From: Agapanthus africanus
Taxonomy: Eukaryota > Streptophyta > Magnoliopsida > Asparagales > Amaryllidaceae
Reading direction: 5' to 3'
Assembly (NCBI GenBank): GCA_030015575.1
Contig: CM057338.1
Coordinates: 629,230,189-629,294,188 of the forward strand
Length of the DNA stretch: 64,000 bases
Shown here: in pieces, positions 10,247 to 22,849 of the stretch
How positions within the stretch are numbered: position 1 is the first letter of the stretch
Layout of the letters: each line of letters begins with the position of its first letter
Made by a program: the position numbers and the translations under genes
Notes under the pieces: model-generated
The model's database searches: none
What the model saw: the letters and a program-made list of their open reading frames with translations, nothing else
Told to the model about the DNA's origin: nothing

Positions 10247-12259
10247 GGCTAAACATAAACTAGCAAGTTAGCAAAGTATTTAGAATATCGATCGGAAAGA
10301 ATTCGCAAAACAAGTCCGGAAAATTTAACTTTCTGCCGATTTTTTAAACTGTTCAAAAAGTAATTTAACATATATGAAAAATCGGCTCAGGGTTTTCTAA
10401 AGACTCAGACCAAAAACGGTCCACTGAACCGGTCAAAGCGCCGCGGTTCCGCGGCAAGAACATGCTTCTTGCCGCGGATCCGCGGCCGAGTTGACTCGGC
10501 CGTGGACCGAGTTTGGTGCAGTGTGCATATCCATATTTTGATCGATATTCCGTAAACTTTGGCTAATGGATATTATCTGTGATGTGATATATGTATTGAA
10601 CATCTGCTAATCGCTATACGTCGATTAGTTGGGGTTATACATATCTGTGATCTGTAATGTTGATGGTTTGTGTATATGAATTCGTTGGATTGTCGCGGAT
10701 GAATAGCCGGAGGTTGTGAGATGAGAGTTTTCTTATTCTTTCAATTCTTGTAATATGTAAATTGATGTAATATTATTTGTTTGGCCGCACAACCGGGTCG
10801 GGGTTATAGCCGTCATTGTATAATTTCTTTTTACTGTTTTTGCTCCTAGGATAGACCCAAGGTGGGGTGCACAAACTACCGGGTATCTCGAAGTGCCGAG
10901 TGGCCTACTCACCATGTTGTGGGAGGTTGCTTCGCTTCGGGTACTTGGCGGGTAGTTTGCCGCACCCGTAGGGGTCTAGGGTGGGGTTTGGCTATTCATC
11001 GCGACCGTGTAATCCGTTCTTCGTTACAGGCTCGTACGAATTGCGGATTCCTAGTATATCCATTGTATTCATCTGTGATCTGGAATGGCTATCATTGCAT
11101 GTGACGAATGTTTATATATATCTATATGATATCTATTTAGGCGTTGCTTATGTTTTGCAACCGCGCTAGTCCAGCCCCCGCTCTGTCGTTAGTTAAGTAA
11201 CCTAATGGGTGATGACGGGACCCCGTGACGAATGCGGATGGCATAAGCGTACATCATATTTTCGTTGTTTTCTGCAATGGTAGGATTAAATGATGGGACG
11301 CATTGGAATTAATGCAAGAAAATAAACCAAGTAAAAGTCGTTGGAACACTTTCAAAACCACTCGGTTCTTTTCAAAAGCCAGCTTTTAAATGCGGAGCTT
11401 GAACCACTCCTTTTAAAAGCTATCAGGTTCCTTCGATTATATCAAGTTCACTACGTTCACGGTTTCGCCAAAACCATTCGTAGCCCTCCGTCATTTCAGT
11501 TAAATAGTCAGTAGTATTCAAGCTATGTATTTTGACCTTCGCCAAGGCATAATGATTGGTAGCTGCTGAATATTTATCTGTAGCATAGATAGATGCGTTG
11601 GTTTGGGACAGTCGTACTACTATTTTGTCCTTAGTCAAGGGTATGTACGGGTAGGTTCAAATTAACCTGGACAATGACGGGTAGAACTTGACATGTGACT
11701 TATGATATGTTGGCCTTCGTCAAGGTCATAAGAGCATGGGGCAAAAATCCACATCGGGAGTTTCAAAAGAACTGAAACTTGCTAGCGCTGCATACTATTT
11801 GGAGTGTGATGATTCTGGTAAGATTCCTTCAGTTTTGTCACGCGATGATATTTGGATCCCGATCCTACTGTGAGTATATGCTACTCCTCCGGAACTTTTT
11901 TACTTAACGATCAATGCTATAAACCAAGTAGGTGTCAAGAAAGGTGTTAGCGGGGCTACGCCCACAGGGAAAAGAGGTTACTTAATTAAGGAACTTCACG
12001 AAAGCGTTGGAAAACCTCCCTCGAAGTACCGACACCAGCCTGGCTGAACGGTTAAGCAAGTATTGTACGGTGAGATTGATCCCGACTAATTCTTCCTTTA
12101 TGGTTTGAGGAGGGATTCGAGAGACAGTGTGAGCCATCCTGTTTAGATAAATTAAAAACCAATCTAAACTTGCAAGAGCATCATGCTAAAGTGTTTTCTT
12201 CTCTCTCTCTTAATTGCAGCGACCCAGTGACCAGACATAGGTTACATCTAGATAATAAA
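10247..12259 (+). other. C2 non-coding leader
   Basis: About 2.0 kb holding the hairpins above, the conserved CGTTAGTTAAGTAACC dyad (from 11187) and three diverged copies of the TTGTTGGCC..CGTCAAGG motif (about 11529, 11621 and 11706). The duplicated 90-bp module of C1 and C4 is not evident. It ends with pyrimidines and TTGCAG|CGACC (boundary 12219/12220), acceptor-like, 40 nt before the gag ATG. Confidence 0.78.
10441..10485 (+). other. GC-rich RNA hairpin of C2 leader
   Basis: Arms 10441-10460 and 10466-10485 pair over 20 bp with one mismatch around loop CATGC. It starts 208 nt after the primer site. A second small hairpin, GGCCGAG-TTGA-CTCGGCC, follows at once. Stem sequence differs from C1 and C4 while pairing is kept. 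Confidence 0.85.
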
Positions 12260-12976
12260 ATGACTGAATCTGACTGTTTTGACTGGCAAAGGTCTGTCCA
12301 GATGTCCATTGCCCATGACAAGCTGGGACACCTCTTAACTAATCCAACCCCTGCCGTCTTAGGTCCAGTTTCCCCTGTCATGGATATTGATATCCGTAGG
12401 ACATCGGAAGAAGACTGTGCGAAAGCCAAGTGCCTCGTGTTGGCCTCAGTTGATGGTGCAAACCAGAGGCAGCACGAGAAGATGGACTTAGTTTCTATCT
12501 TCTTCCATAACAAAGATTTATATGGAGAGCAATCTCGTATCGCAAGATATGAGACCTCGAACGAATTGCTTCCAGCGAGATTGGCTATCGGGTCATCTGT
12601 AGGGGGAAACGTCCTTACAGAGACCAGCTCTTTTGAGCTCTCGGACCTGAAGACCACGTTGAAGAACGGGTCAGATGCTGACTTAGTTCAACAGTCTCTA
12701 CCTACTACCCTGAAGGAAACCAGGGAAGTAGAAAGAAAGGGAAGGGCAGAAGTTTCGGGACTGGATGTAGTAAAAGAAAGATGTTCCTATTGTTACAGGA
12801 ATAAACATTGGCAGAAGGATTGCAGGGCTTGCAAAGCCAGTAGCCAGAATTCGAAGCATGTTGTGGCTTCGGCTTCGGGTGTGTTTGTAATAGAGAACTG
12901 TATGTCAGTTAACCTACTTCCTGGGTATTGGATACCGGATCAGGATCTCATATCTGTAATTCATTACAGGCTCTGA
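12260..12976 (+). pseudogene. C2 copia gag (shortened) with zinc knuckle
   Basis: ATG 12260 follows the acceptor-like site by 40 nt. Early residues (FDWQRSVQMSIAHDKLGHLL) resemble the start of the UBN2-type copia gag domain. A middle part (RIARYETSNELLPARLAIGSS) resembles its later helices, so the core seems internally shortened. A C-X2-C-X4-H-X4-C knuckle (CSYCYRNKHWQKDC) lies at about 12783-12824. A one-base deletion relative to C1 near 12905-12925 throws this frame out just before the protease motif, and the last ~20 codons are out of frame. Gag would form the particle and bind RNA. Confidence 0.8.
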
Positions 12977-15900
12977 GAAACCGTAGGGTTATCAAGAAAG
13001 GTGATATGACTCTCAGGGTTGCTAACAGAATGAACATGTACGCTGAATCCGTAGGGGAATATCATCTAGGACTGACAACTGGGCAGATATTGATTCTGCG
13101 TGACTGTTTTTATGTACCAGGTGCGACTTGTAATATCATATCTGTATCCTTACTTTCTAAGGAAGGATATGATTTTACTTTTGTAAGCGATATAGTCAAC
13201 ATCCACCTAAATCAAGTTCTGATTGGGTCAGGTACATTACATAACGGGATATACGTATTGAATCAAGCTCAGATCTTCAGTGTCCAGAACACACTTAAAA
13301 GAAAGTCTCCGGAATTAAATCAGGCTTTCTTATGGCATTGTAGACTGGGTCACATTAATGAGACACGGTTGACAAAGTTACATAAAGAAGGATACTTGGA
13401 TCCGTTCGAGTACCAGTCTTATGCCACTTGTGAATCTTGTCTCATGAGAAAGATGACAAAGACTCCGTTCACTGGACACGGAGAAAGAGCAAGTGAGCTC
13501 TTGGGACTCATACACAGTGATGTGTGTGGTCCAATGTCTACACATGCGCGAAGTGGTTATTCATACTTCATTACTTTCACAGATGATTTCTCTAGGTATG
13601 GGCATGTCTTCTTGATGAAGCACAAATCCGAGGCCTTTGAGAAATTTCGGAAATACAAGAATGAAGTTGAAAAACAAACAGGCAAAAGTATCAAGACACT
13701 GAGATCTGATCGAGATGGTGAATACTTAAGTGCCGAGTTTCTGGGCTACTTAAAAGAGAATGGAATTCTTTCTCAGCTTACTCCTCCATACACACCACAA
13801 CACAACGGTGTATCGGAAAGGAGGAATCGAACCCTATTGGATATGGTTCATTCCATGATGAGTAAGGCTGAGTTGCCGCGATCTTTTTGGGGTTATGCAC
13901 TAGAATCAGCTGCATATCTCTTGAACAAAGTTCCCTCCAAGACTGTGCCGACCACACCATATCAGATGTGGTGTGGGAAGAAACCCCATCTTCAATATCT
14001 GAAGATATGGGGATGTCCAGCTTTTGTAAAAAAGCAGCATGCGGACAAGCTCGAGGCACGCTCAGTACTGTGTAAGTTTGTGGGATACCCAAAGAACTCC
14101 AGGGGGTATTTTTTCTATTACGCAGAGGAACAAAAGGTTTTTGTTTCTCGTCATGCCCACTTTCTGGAACATCAGTTTTTAGAAAAAGGTGAAAGTGGGA
14201 GCGTAGTAGAACTGGAAGAAATTCCAGAACCACAAGCTATTATTGAAAGCTTGGAAGAACTAGAAGGTTCAGGAGAACCGAACATCCCAGCGCCACTCCG
14301 CAGGAGTAGTAGGCAGTCTCATACGCCCGAGAGATACTACGGTTTTCTCATAGACGGGGATAGAGAGGATTGCACCATTGACTATGGTGAACCTACTAGC
14401 TTCCAGCAAGCCATTCAGCGTGGTGACTCGGTAAAATGGCTAGATGCAATGCGGACCGAGATGGAGTCCATGTACACCAACAAAGTTTGGACTTTGGACT
14501 TTGCTCCAGAAGGGGTAAAACCCGTAGGCTGCAAATGGATCTTCAGAAAGAAGATTGGTATAGATGGGCAGGTTGAAACCTATAAAGCTAGACTTGTAGC
14601 AAAGGGTTTTCGTCAAAGACCTGGTTTAGACTATGACGAGACCTTTTCTCCAGTAGCTATGCTCAAATCCATTCGGATCCTTCTTGCCATTGCTGCCTTC
14701 CACGATTATGAGATCTGGCAGATGGATGTAAAGACGGCTTTCCTAAATGGAAATTTGGAAGAGTGCGTCTTTATGGATCAGCCGGAGGGATTCATTCAGA
14801 GTGGGAGCAGCGGTAAAGTGTGCAAGTTGCTCAAGTCCATCTATGGACTGAAGCAGGCATCGCGGAGTTGGAACATCTGCTTTGATGATACTGTCAAGGA
14901 ATTCGACTTTATCAAAAACCCAGATGAACCATGCATTTACAGTAAGATTGTAGAGAGAACTATGGTATTCCTCGTCTTGTACGTGGATGACATTCTCCTA
15001 ATAGTAAATGATATTCCTATGCTACAGTCAGTCAAAGGATTCTTGTCACAGAGGTTTTCCATGAAGGACCTGGGCGATACCAACTACATTCTGGGGATCC
15101 AGATCTATCGTGATAGATCTAAGAGGATGTTGGGACTTTCACAGTCGAGGTACATAGACACCATACTAAAACGATTTAGTATGGAAGATTCCAAGCGCGG
15201 TAATCTACCGGCTTGTCACGGAATCACCCTCTCCAAAGAGATGTCTCCCAAGACTGATTTGGAAAGGGCTCGCATGTCATCTATACCCTACGCATCTGCG
15301 GTAGGCTCTATAATGTATGCGATGTTATGTACCAGACCAGATGTAGCATACACATTAAGCGTTGTAAGCCGTTATCAGTCGGACCCAGGGGAGAAACACT
15401 GGATAGCAGTAAAGAACATTCTCAAGTATCTGAAAAGGACTAAGGAGATGTTCTTGGTGTATGGCGGAAAAGACCTCCAGATCGAGGCCTTTGCTGACTC
15501 CAGCTCCCAGAGTGACAAGGATGACTCCAAGTCCATGTCGGGTTATGTCTTTACCCTCAATGGAGGGACGGTTTGCTGGAAAAGTTCCAAGCAGGAGACC
15601 ATTGCTGACTCAACTATGGAAGAGGAGTACATAACTGCTTGCGATGCCGCAAAGGAAGCTGTCTGGATAAAGAAGTTCATCACGGAGCTTCAGGTGGTTT
15701 CTACCATTGTTGATCCAATACCGCTGTATTGTGACAACAACGGAGTTATAGTTTTAGCAAAGGAACCAAGGTCCCATCAGAAGTCCAGGCACATTTTGAG
15801 GCGGTACCACCTAATCAGGGAGATCAAGGTGAAGAGAGTAAATTCAGAAGATAACACTACAGATCCATTCACGAAGGCCATTCCACGGACTCAGTTCAAG

Positions 15901-16005
15901 CGGCTGATCGAGATGATAGGTCTTCGATACGCCAGTACATGGCCCAAGTGCAAGTGGGAGATTGTTAGTGTATATGCCCTAGAGGCCATTACTGTATCAT
16001 ACTAG
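12928..16005 (+). pseudogene. C2 copia pol polyprotein, open but frame-shifted from gag
   Basis: A 1025-codon open frame holds protease (DTGSGSH at its very start), HCRLGH, integrase (HSDVCGP, SDRDGEY, HNGVSERRNR), hinge, RT with YVDD, and RNase H. The listed ATG is internal; translation normally comes from gag, and the -1 base near 12905-12925 breaks the link. RT is uninterrupted and keeps the Trp codon that is a stop in C1. The normal stop after the STWP region is lost, so the frame runs about 43 bases into the 3' LTR. It is the best preserved copia pol here and a plausible past helper for C1 and C4. Confidence 0.92.
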
Positions 16006-18140
16006 CTTGTATATTACTTAATGGAAGCTTGGGATATTCACAGTTGTATAGATAATCTTGATCAAAATGGTAGTATGCTACTTGGTTTGTTTCTACTTCA
16101 ATATGTGCATGTGTTTCTTTTAGCATATCGCTTATACATATTAGTAGAGCCCTTAGGATCTTTGCTTGATTACCAGCGTTGTGATGGCAGTCACACTAGT
16201 TGGGGCTGGGTAATCTATAAGCACATCCTTATACAGGTCCCTAGTCGTAGGACTATTGAGACGGGGCATCAATACTCCGGAGTAGACTAGCGTATACGCT
16301 TCTCATCCCAGCACGGGAGGTGGTCTGTCCCGCAGCCATCAGTATGTCGTACTGGAGATAGTATGCGGGTGCTCGTTAGGTTACGAGTACACTGGACAGG
16401 ACTCGTCGGGAACTGTTTGTTGGTATTATACCTATCGTCAGTTATCAGTTCCCAGGTGACATGAGTACAGCTTAGTCCGTTCACTTGACACTGTTACTTC
16501 TCCTCGAGTGTGTTCCCACTGTTCTTTGATTACTACCCTACCACGGCTCAAAGGAGTCATGCAAACAGGTAGTAGTTGGGTGCAGTCCCGAAGCACTTGT
16601 AGGCAGTGACGGTTAGACAGGATTCGTCTCTCCCGGTATTGGGGGTTGATATCGCGTTGTGTCTAGGAGAGCCATTACACAAAGTCCCTGGCCAAGGCAA
16701 GCGAGATAGACTGGTAGGTTTTCAGTGTTATCTCAGGTGTTCTGGGCTACACTCCGACACGATTTGTACCGCTAGTAGGGGACTGACATTTACCGACCCC
16801 TAGGCCCGCCATGCGATGTATCAGACGAACAGACCGGACGGTACGGAGATTGTCACATACAGGCTCAGTAGGAGTTCGGATGGGTTTACCTCATCGGCCT
16901 TCTTATCGACATCTACCTGGGGACCGTTACGTACAGCTTGTGTCGCTTGCGGTCTGTGGTTAAACCCACTGCCAGCGTAGTGTCGAGTCTTTAGAGTCCC
17001 ACACAGAGAGTTTCCCTGCACTGAGCGAAACGTGTAGAGGCCGTATGGTTTTACGGCAGGGCTTCGATCACTTACGTACACTTGTGTGCGTATGCTGTTC
17101 GGGCAGGCAATACTAGTGGGCTTTGGTTTAAGCCGGATCCTGGTATTGCAAGGATGGATTTGTTTTGTCTTCTGTGCATTCGCATTCTACGGAATGCGGA
17201 TGCGGGTGTGTATGCACAGTTGTGAGGAGCGAAGAAGGAGGAGGTGCCACATTAGGGTTTTGGCAGTTGGTTCGGCCAAAACCGTTATGTGGCAGGCTCA
17301 TTAGGGTTTTGGCAATTCGTTCGGTCAAAACCATTATGAGCCGCGGACATTACTTACTAATCATTTCAGTGATAATTTAGTGATGGATAATTGCTTTGAC
17401 CATTTGACCACCTTGACCACTCTTGACTTTGTTGACCCGTTGACCAAAGTTGAACTTGACCTTCATGAGAGGTCTACACTCTTCTTTGGTTTTATTTTTC
17501 TTTTTGGATTATGAAAATGGTCATGTCAATGTAGCCATCAACTTTATCATGATAGGATTAGTAATGATGATGTTTAGTATTATTGCAACCATGGTGCCTT
17601 TTTTCTTTAGTGAATAATTTTCATTTCTCTTTTCTCATTCTCTCTTGCAAGTGAGAAGAAAGAAAGAGAGCTCCATGGTTGCTTGATCTCCTTCATCTTC
17701 CTCCTCTTGAAATTTTCTTTTGATCTCATGTGTTGAGAGAAAAAGAATCCATAAAGACAAACACTTCCATCAACCTCTTCTACATAACCTAGGACTTCAA
17801 CACTAGCGATCTTGTTGCCCTAGTTGCCTCGGCTCGAGGTGGAGCTCGGTGTACATTTCTCGGGTGGATCGTCTTCGACTCAAGAAGGCCGCCGAGGTGA
17901 CCAAGATCCGAATCGACCCTCGGAGCGTGGATGGATGACCCGGACAGCGGAGAGAAGACCCGAAGGACCGGTTTCGTGAGGTATAATTTCTACGGCATAG
18001 TAGTTAACGCCTCTTGTAGTTTGCTAGTTTCTAGTTTAGCAAAGATCCGGCTTTTAGTCCATGTTGCCTTTGCGCCAAAAAATTGTTTTTCGCCGTTTCC
18101 GTCTCCCCGTAAGAACCAGGGTGAGCAACGTGGACTTACA
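15963..18140 (+). repeat. C2 3' LTR, 2178 bp
   Basis: It starts TGTTAGTG after AAGTGGGAGAT and ends GTGGACTTACA. It is clearly homologous to the C1 LTR but diverged, so C1 and C2 are distinct subfamilies. Small ORFs between 16021 and 17380 are LTR sequence, not genes. Confidence 0.9.
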
Positions 18141-18878
18141 GCTCCCACGACGCCACCCTCACCGCGGTGGGGTCTTTGGACTGGTTCCCCGGCAAACATT
18201 TTTCCCTCGACCACTTGGTGAGCACGGGCCAGTCCTCGCCCTCAGAAGGCGTGACGAAGAAAAACGTCTTCTTCCAGTCATGGATGGAAGAGGGCAGGGT
18301 TACAACCCCTGTCCCGGCGGCGCCCCCCTGTCGCTTTCTAAAAGAGAGATAAACCCACCTTGGGTCGCCCGCTCGACCCCCAGGATGATTTTTGAAGACA
18401 AGGGAAGAATCAAGGAGGGAGAGGCTGAAGGGAACCGCCTGTAGTTTTAGGCGGATCAGGAACCCGAGGAGAATCCTCCACGAGTTCGACACTAACTGGC
18501 CAGGGGTTAACCCGAAGAAGTTCAGCGGTTCGACGACCTCGGAAGAGAAGGGCAGGCGCATTCGACCCCAAAAAGCTTCCAAGTACAGGGCGATCTCCCT
18601 GCCCCGTACTTGGTCCGCCCTCTCTCCTCCTTGGCCAGACGAAGCATATAACGTGAGGGGATATGGAAGCGAGCCCGAGCATTGGAAAGCTCGTCCTCAT
18701 GCCTCACCCAATACGACGCACTGGGGGTAGCGTCTACCGCCTCCCTCCTGGGAGCTGCCCCCGCCACATGATCCCGGGAAGAGGATCCGACCCCTGCTCC
18801 CCGGGAAGACTCAGGCTCAACTGGAGGGTCCCTAGAACTTACTCCTACGACATCTACAGACTCTACGAAAGAAGACAT
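18141..18878 (-). pseudogene. G0 antisense ORF, Transposase_28-like, cut by C2
   Basis: Reading the minus strand, an N-terminal acidic/Ser-rich stretch starts at 18878. It leads to ARFHIPSRYMLRL, then in another frame EAFWGRMRLPFSSEV, LNFFGLTPGQLVSNSWRILL and HDWKKTFFFV. The latter resembles the plant 'putative gypsy type transposon' family (Transposase_28). A frameshift near 18575-18610 separates the halves. At 18141 the frame runs into C2's LTR. The molecular role of this family is not known; antisense ORFs of this kind are reported in Tat gypsy elements. Confidence 0.72.
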
Positions 18879-19358
18879 CTAACCTGGAGAAGAGGGATCC
18901 TCGGGAAACGAGAGCAGAAGAAAAAAGACGAGCGCCGAGCAACCAGGACTTAGAGCGAGGAAATATGAAGGAGTAGGGGCCCTGGAGTGGGCCCCGCCCC
19001 TACTTATCACCGCAAACGACCTCATCCAACGGCGCCCTTCATCTCCCGCCAAAACGCCTCCTCGTGTCCAATGGCTCCGATCGCTCCACGTGTCGTTCCC
19101 GTACCGGGCCGCATCCCATCAGACGCCGCAGGCCTGCATACGTCGCGTCGGCCAACCGACGCTTTCAGTGACGGGATGCATGAACCGGTGCACCTTCCTT
19201 AAATGCAGAGATCTCGCCACGATTTGCTGGCAGAAAAGACAGCTGACAGCCAGGTGACTCGTCCCGACGAAATCTTAGGAGGGACTGCACCCCGAGTGGC
19301 CCGGCAGTCCACTCATGACCCGACCCGCCGGCTGGTCGGGACAAAAGTGGGGGGCTAA

Positions 19359-20100
19359 TGATGATGCTCTATATTGACGATCTCCCAGATCAAGATACGT
19401 GGCGGATGACATGTCCTAGAACTCAAAAGAGAGGGCCCACATGGGGCCGACCAGGCCACCCATGTACCAGACCTACAAGCACAAAGCTGGCTCACCTCAG
19501 AGCTCCCTGCAAATTGGCCTCCTCGGCCTCTCAGCTCGTCTCCGAGCTACCACAGGACCAAGATACCTCGGCCCTCTCGCTGGTTCCCGAGCTCTCCCGC
19601 CGAGGCTATCTTCCTCGGTCCTTCCGTCCGACCAACTCCACTACTCACAGGCGTAACCGCTGCTCCGCAGATCTCACCATGCGCGGATACCCCGCCGGCA
19701 GCATCCCACGTTCCACGCCATCACGATCCCCACTAACGGGCGATCCGCTTATTTCGCGGGCATGACATCGGGAGCGTAACTGCCGGTGAGATTCTCGCGC
19801 CCGCTACTGCGTGCGGCCGCCATTATATAAACTCCTATCACAGAGTGGTCAAGTAAGCTATTTTCACCCCACTTAGCCGCTACTCTGCTCGGATCTTGTA
19901 CTAACTTGATCGTCGGAGGGTCCTCGGTTGTACCAAACCATCCTGGGACTTCCTTGCAGGTACTCGGCGCAAACTCCTCAAAACCACTAATCTCCTCCAA
20001 ACCCATTAAGACCCACACGCAACAGGAGATCACCTCCGAGATCCACCGTGAGATCGACGGAAGACAACATCTGACGGAGACCCGAAAAGGACCTCCATCA
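19359..20100 (+). repeat. G0 3' LTR, 742 bp
   Basis: It starts TGATGATGC after a purine tract and ends CTCCATCA. A TATATAA box at 19824-19830 is a likely LTR promoter on the plus strand. The partner LTR would lie left of the window, so boundaries rest on the terminal inverted bases and purine tract. Confidence 0.72.
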
Positions 20101-20688
20101 TTTAGGAACATGCTTTATGAAACCACAGTTTAGTTTAACTTAGTTTTTTTTAAGTGCAAGAGAAAAAATAAAGAGGGACGAAACAAAAATTTCTAAAACT
20201 CAACATTACTTGGAGTGTTTTTTTAAAACTAGGGTTTCTAACCATCAAATCTTTTTGAAACTATGTTTTGAAAAACACTATTTTGATTGACAAGGAGCCA
20301 TTCTGCAGAACAAGTAAATTGGAACCAAGAGAGCAAAAAATCCAAGTCATGAACTTAAGGTAGTTCTTCTAGTTTTAAACATTAAGGTATTTGTCTAAAA
20401 ACAGACAAATATACAAAAGATTGAGTAGCATAAACACAACGATATCAATTGACTCGCTTGAGTATATCTTTTAGGAATTAATGGCAGTGCTTATTAATGC
20501 AACAATCATGGTCTTTTTCAATTGGGGCCGCAAGTCATTAGAGCAGTAAATTTCTAATTAATATGTTTTTTATTATCTCATCAACAAATATTACATCTAA
20601 CCCCTACATTTTCAATCATACAAACCCTTTAAACAATAAAATTCAGCACCAAACACATCTCTCATCTCTCAATCACACCCAAATAACT
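20101..20688. other. AT-rich flank downstream of the OVATE gene
   Basis: No ORF, repeat or RNA gene is recognised. It contains the 3' flank of the minus-strand OVATE gene and the original insertion flank of G0. Confidence 0.6.
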
Positions 20689-22690
20689 CTACTTAATGTA
20701 GCTAATATGAGGAGAGCTTTCAGGAAAAAGAGCTTCCCAGATATCAGCAAAAGCACACACAATCGCCTGATGATGCTGCTGAGAATTGAGAGATAGAAAG
20801 CAATGCAACAACTGCTCCAAATCGGCAGCATCATATATCCCCTTCTCCACCACCATCTCCACCATCGATCTTCGAAAGTCCCCTCGCGGGTTCTCAGACT
20901 GTTTCACCACTGCGAAACTCTCTTTCACGACTTTCCGCTGATCAGGTCCACATGGCATGAGCCGGCTCAACATGGCGGTTGCCGACCGTGAAGACATGCG
21001 GGGCCTATTGATTGCGGAAGTGGAATCCGTCATGCGGGGCCTATTGATTGCGGAAGTGGAATCCGTCGTGAAACTTCTCGAGGAGAGCAATGTGTCGGTG
21101 TCATCTCCATCGTCGTCCTCTCTTTCGTCATTCTCCTCATCGTCGCCGCTTGAGAACCAGCTGCCACTGGCTATTGAGGAAGTGCTGTTGCGGTTGCTTT
21201 TGGATCTTGATTTACGTCCTCTTCGTCTGCGACGGATTTCGATCTCTCGTTTCCTTCTGAAGCAGAGTTTGTTTAAAAATTAGTATAAAAAAGAAATTTA
21301 TAAAGTTGCATGTACATGCATTTTGTTTTAGCATTTGAAATTGATTTCCGTTTCCTCTGCTGATTTTTTTTAAGAAATTAAAGAAATAAATCGGAAATGA
21401 GTATTTACTTGGGCATTTTTCTGTGGGTAAATATGCTTTGTAACATTTTGTCCAATTCCTTAATCCCATTTTGGAAAATTGGAAATCTTTTTTTGGACTG
21501 GGAATTGGAATATAAAAGACTAAAATTGATGCTATAGTAATTACTATCCGGAATAAAATTGATACATGTCTAATGCAAATGGGGATAAAACGTACTTCAA
21601 AACGATTTTAATCTTCAGTACGATTTTTTTTGGATGCGTCCCCGTCACCAAGGGATTAAACCATTTTTTTGGTTGCCTCCCCTCGCAACCTCGGAAAGGA
21701 AATTCTTATCCCATAGCCTTAAAGCCCTAATTGGTCAATACATAAATCTCTGTCTAAATTACACTAAACCTTTTTTCCATGTATGGTAGCTTTTATTTTC
21801 ACTCTTGTTAAACAGATTAATTTACAATATAAGAAAAAGTGACAATATATTTTATGAACAAAATGGACAGGGCCATTTTGCTCAGATTTTATAGCCGAAG
21901 AGACATGCAAGATATGGCAACAAAATTTTCATTTGAAGAATAGGTTTTGTATACAAGGAAATAGAAAAACAAAATTTGAAAAAGTTTCCTACAAAACACC
22001 TGTGCAAAAATCTTCACGATGCTAGAATGGAAAATATACTAAAAAGCATCGTTCATATGTATCCGCACATAACACAGATGAAATCCTCATAAAATTGTCA
22101 AAAAAATTATTTAAAACTCGATCTATTTCTTTTTTCTTTCAAGAGATATTGCACTCGGTATACTGAACAAACTTTTTTTTTCTTTTTTATTTTATTAAAG
22201 AAATTATGCAACTAATTTCTTCTTTCTAATATCTTGCAACTTCAAAAACCAAAAAGGAAAAAAATGTTCTTCAGTACCTTCTAGCACCAATTTTCCCAAC
22301 ACTTGAAGTAAACAAATCATCATCCTCCTCCTCCTCCTCCTCGTCATCATCAATCTTCCTCCGCCTCTCAAACTCCTCGACCACATGCCACTTCTCCTCC
22401 TTCCTCCACAGGTACCCCGGCGTCTCCCTCGCACGCGGCATGTCGTCCGCCCCCACGTCCTCCTCCGCCGACCACCTGTTTCTCGCCGGCCCCCACGGCC
22501 GGCACCCGGAGGAGGACGCCACCACTGCGGCGATCCTCCTCGTCGGCGAAGGCCGGGGAGGCGGCGGGGGAGGAGGGAACTCGTGGTGGAGAAAGACGGG
22601 GGCCGCCGACGCAGAGGTTGGGTTCTTGGGGCGGCAGGTTTTGAATGTGGCCATCACTTTTGAGAGCTTAATTCTGAACTTTTTGTTCAT
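20689..22690 (-). CDS. OVATE family protein (OFP), two exons
   Basis: OFPs are plant nuclear transcriptional repressors that bind KNOX/BELL homeodomain partners and affect growth and organ shape. Exon 1 is 22690-22278 and exon 2 is 21256-20689. Donor AAG|GTACTG and acceptor TTCAG|AAGG give a phase-2, 1021-nt intron and a 326-residue frame. The N-terminus (KKFRIKLSKVM) and the ETPGYLWRKEEKWHVV segment resemble OFP6/7/8-type members. A poly-Asp/Glu run follows. After the junction come an Arg-rich stretch, an acidic stretch and the LLSSRSF motif. The C-terminal OVATE domain spans about residues 247-315 (DFRRSMVEMVVEK, LEQLLHCFLSLN, IWEALFP). A 36-bp tandem duplication doubles 12 residues (202-225). 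ATG 22690 is chosen because it begins the conserved N-terminus; an upstream in-frame ATG at 22759 exists. It is the only host gene here and appears intact. Confidence 0.88.
20995..21066 (-). repeat. 36-bp tandem duplication inside OVATE exon 2
   Basis: 20995-21030 and 21031-21066 are the same 36 bases. The repeat keeps the frame and doubles TDSTSAINRPRM between the Ser-rich motif and the OVATE domain. Confidence 0.9.
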
Positions 22691-22728
22691 TTTCTGTGTT
22701 GTGCTACAAATGAGGTTTAATTTGGGAG

Positions 22729-22849
22729 TTATATATCGGGAAATTGAGGAAGCCGGCAAGGGATTTGAAACGGTAAGAGGATGGATCGGGACTGCAATCA
22801 GGTGTGGGCCTTTTATCGTGGGAGTTGTGGGCTGTACGCGTTATAAATA
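22729..22849 (-). promoter_or_regulatory. Candidate TATA region of the OVATE gene
   Basis: On the minus strand TATATAA (22736-22729) lies about 40 nt before ATG 22690, and TATTTATA (22849-22842) lies about 150 nt before it. The first would leave a very short 5'UTR; the second is a weaker match. No decision is possible without transcript data. Confidence 0.35.

Larger units (their letters stand above)
10157..18140 (+). mobile_element. C2: Ty1/copia element interrupted in its 5' LTR by C1
   Basis: It consists of the last 75 bp of its 5' LTR (10157-10231), primer site (10233), leader, gag (12260-12976), pol (12928-16005) and a full 3' LTR (15963-18140). The tail 10157-10231 aligns with 18066-18140. 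The missing front of the 5' LTR should lie left of C1, outside the window. The right flank is the antisense ORF of gypsy G0, so C2 inserted into G0. Confidence 0.92.
18141..20100 (+). mobile_element. G0: right end of a Ty3/gypsy element with antisense ORF
   Basis: It shows an antisense transposon-type ORF (18141-18878), then a purine tract AAAAGTGGGGGGC (19344-19355), then an LTR with TGATG..CATCA ends (19359-20100). The left part was separated by C2 and is outside the window. The layout (antisense ORF, purine tract, 3' LTR) matches Tat-type gypsy elements, as in G1. Confidence 0.78.

Noticed and set aside
12181..12657. Minus-strand 158-codon ORF over C2 gag
   Set aside because: Shadow of the gag frame; no domain seen.
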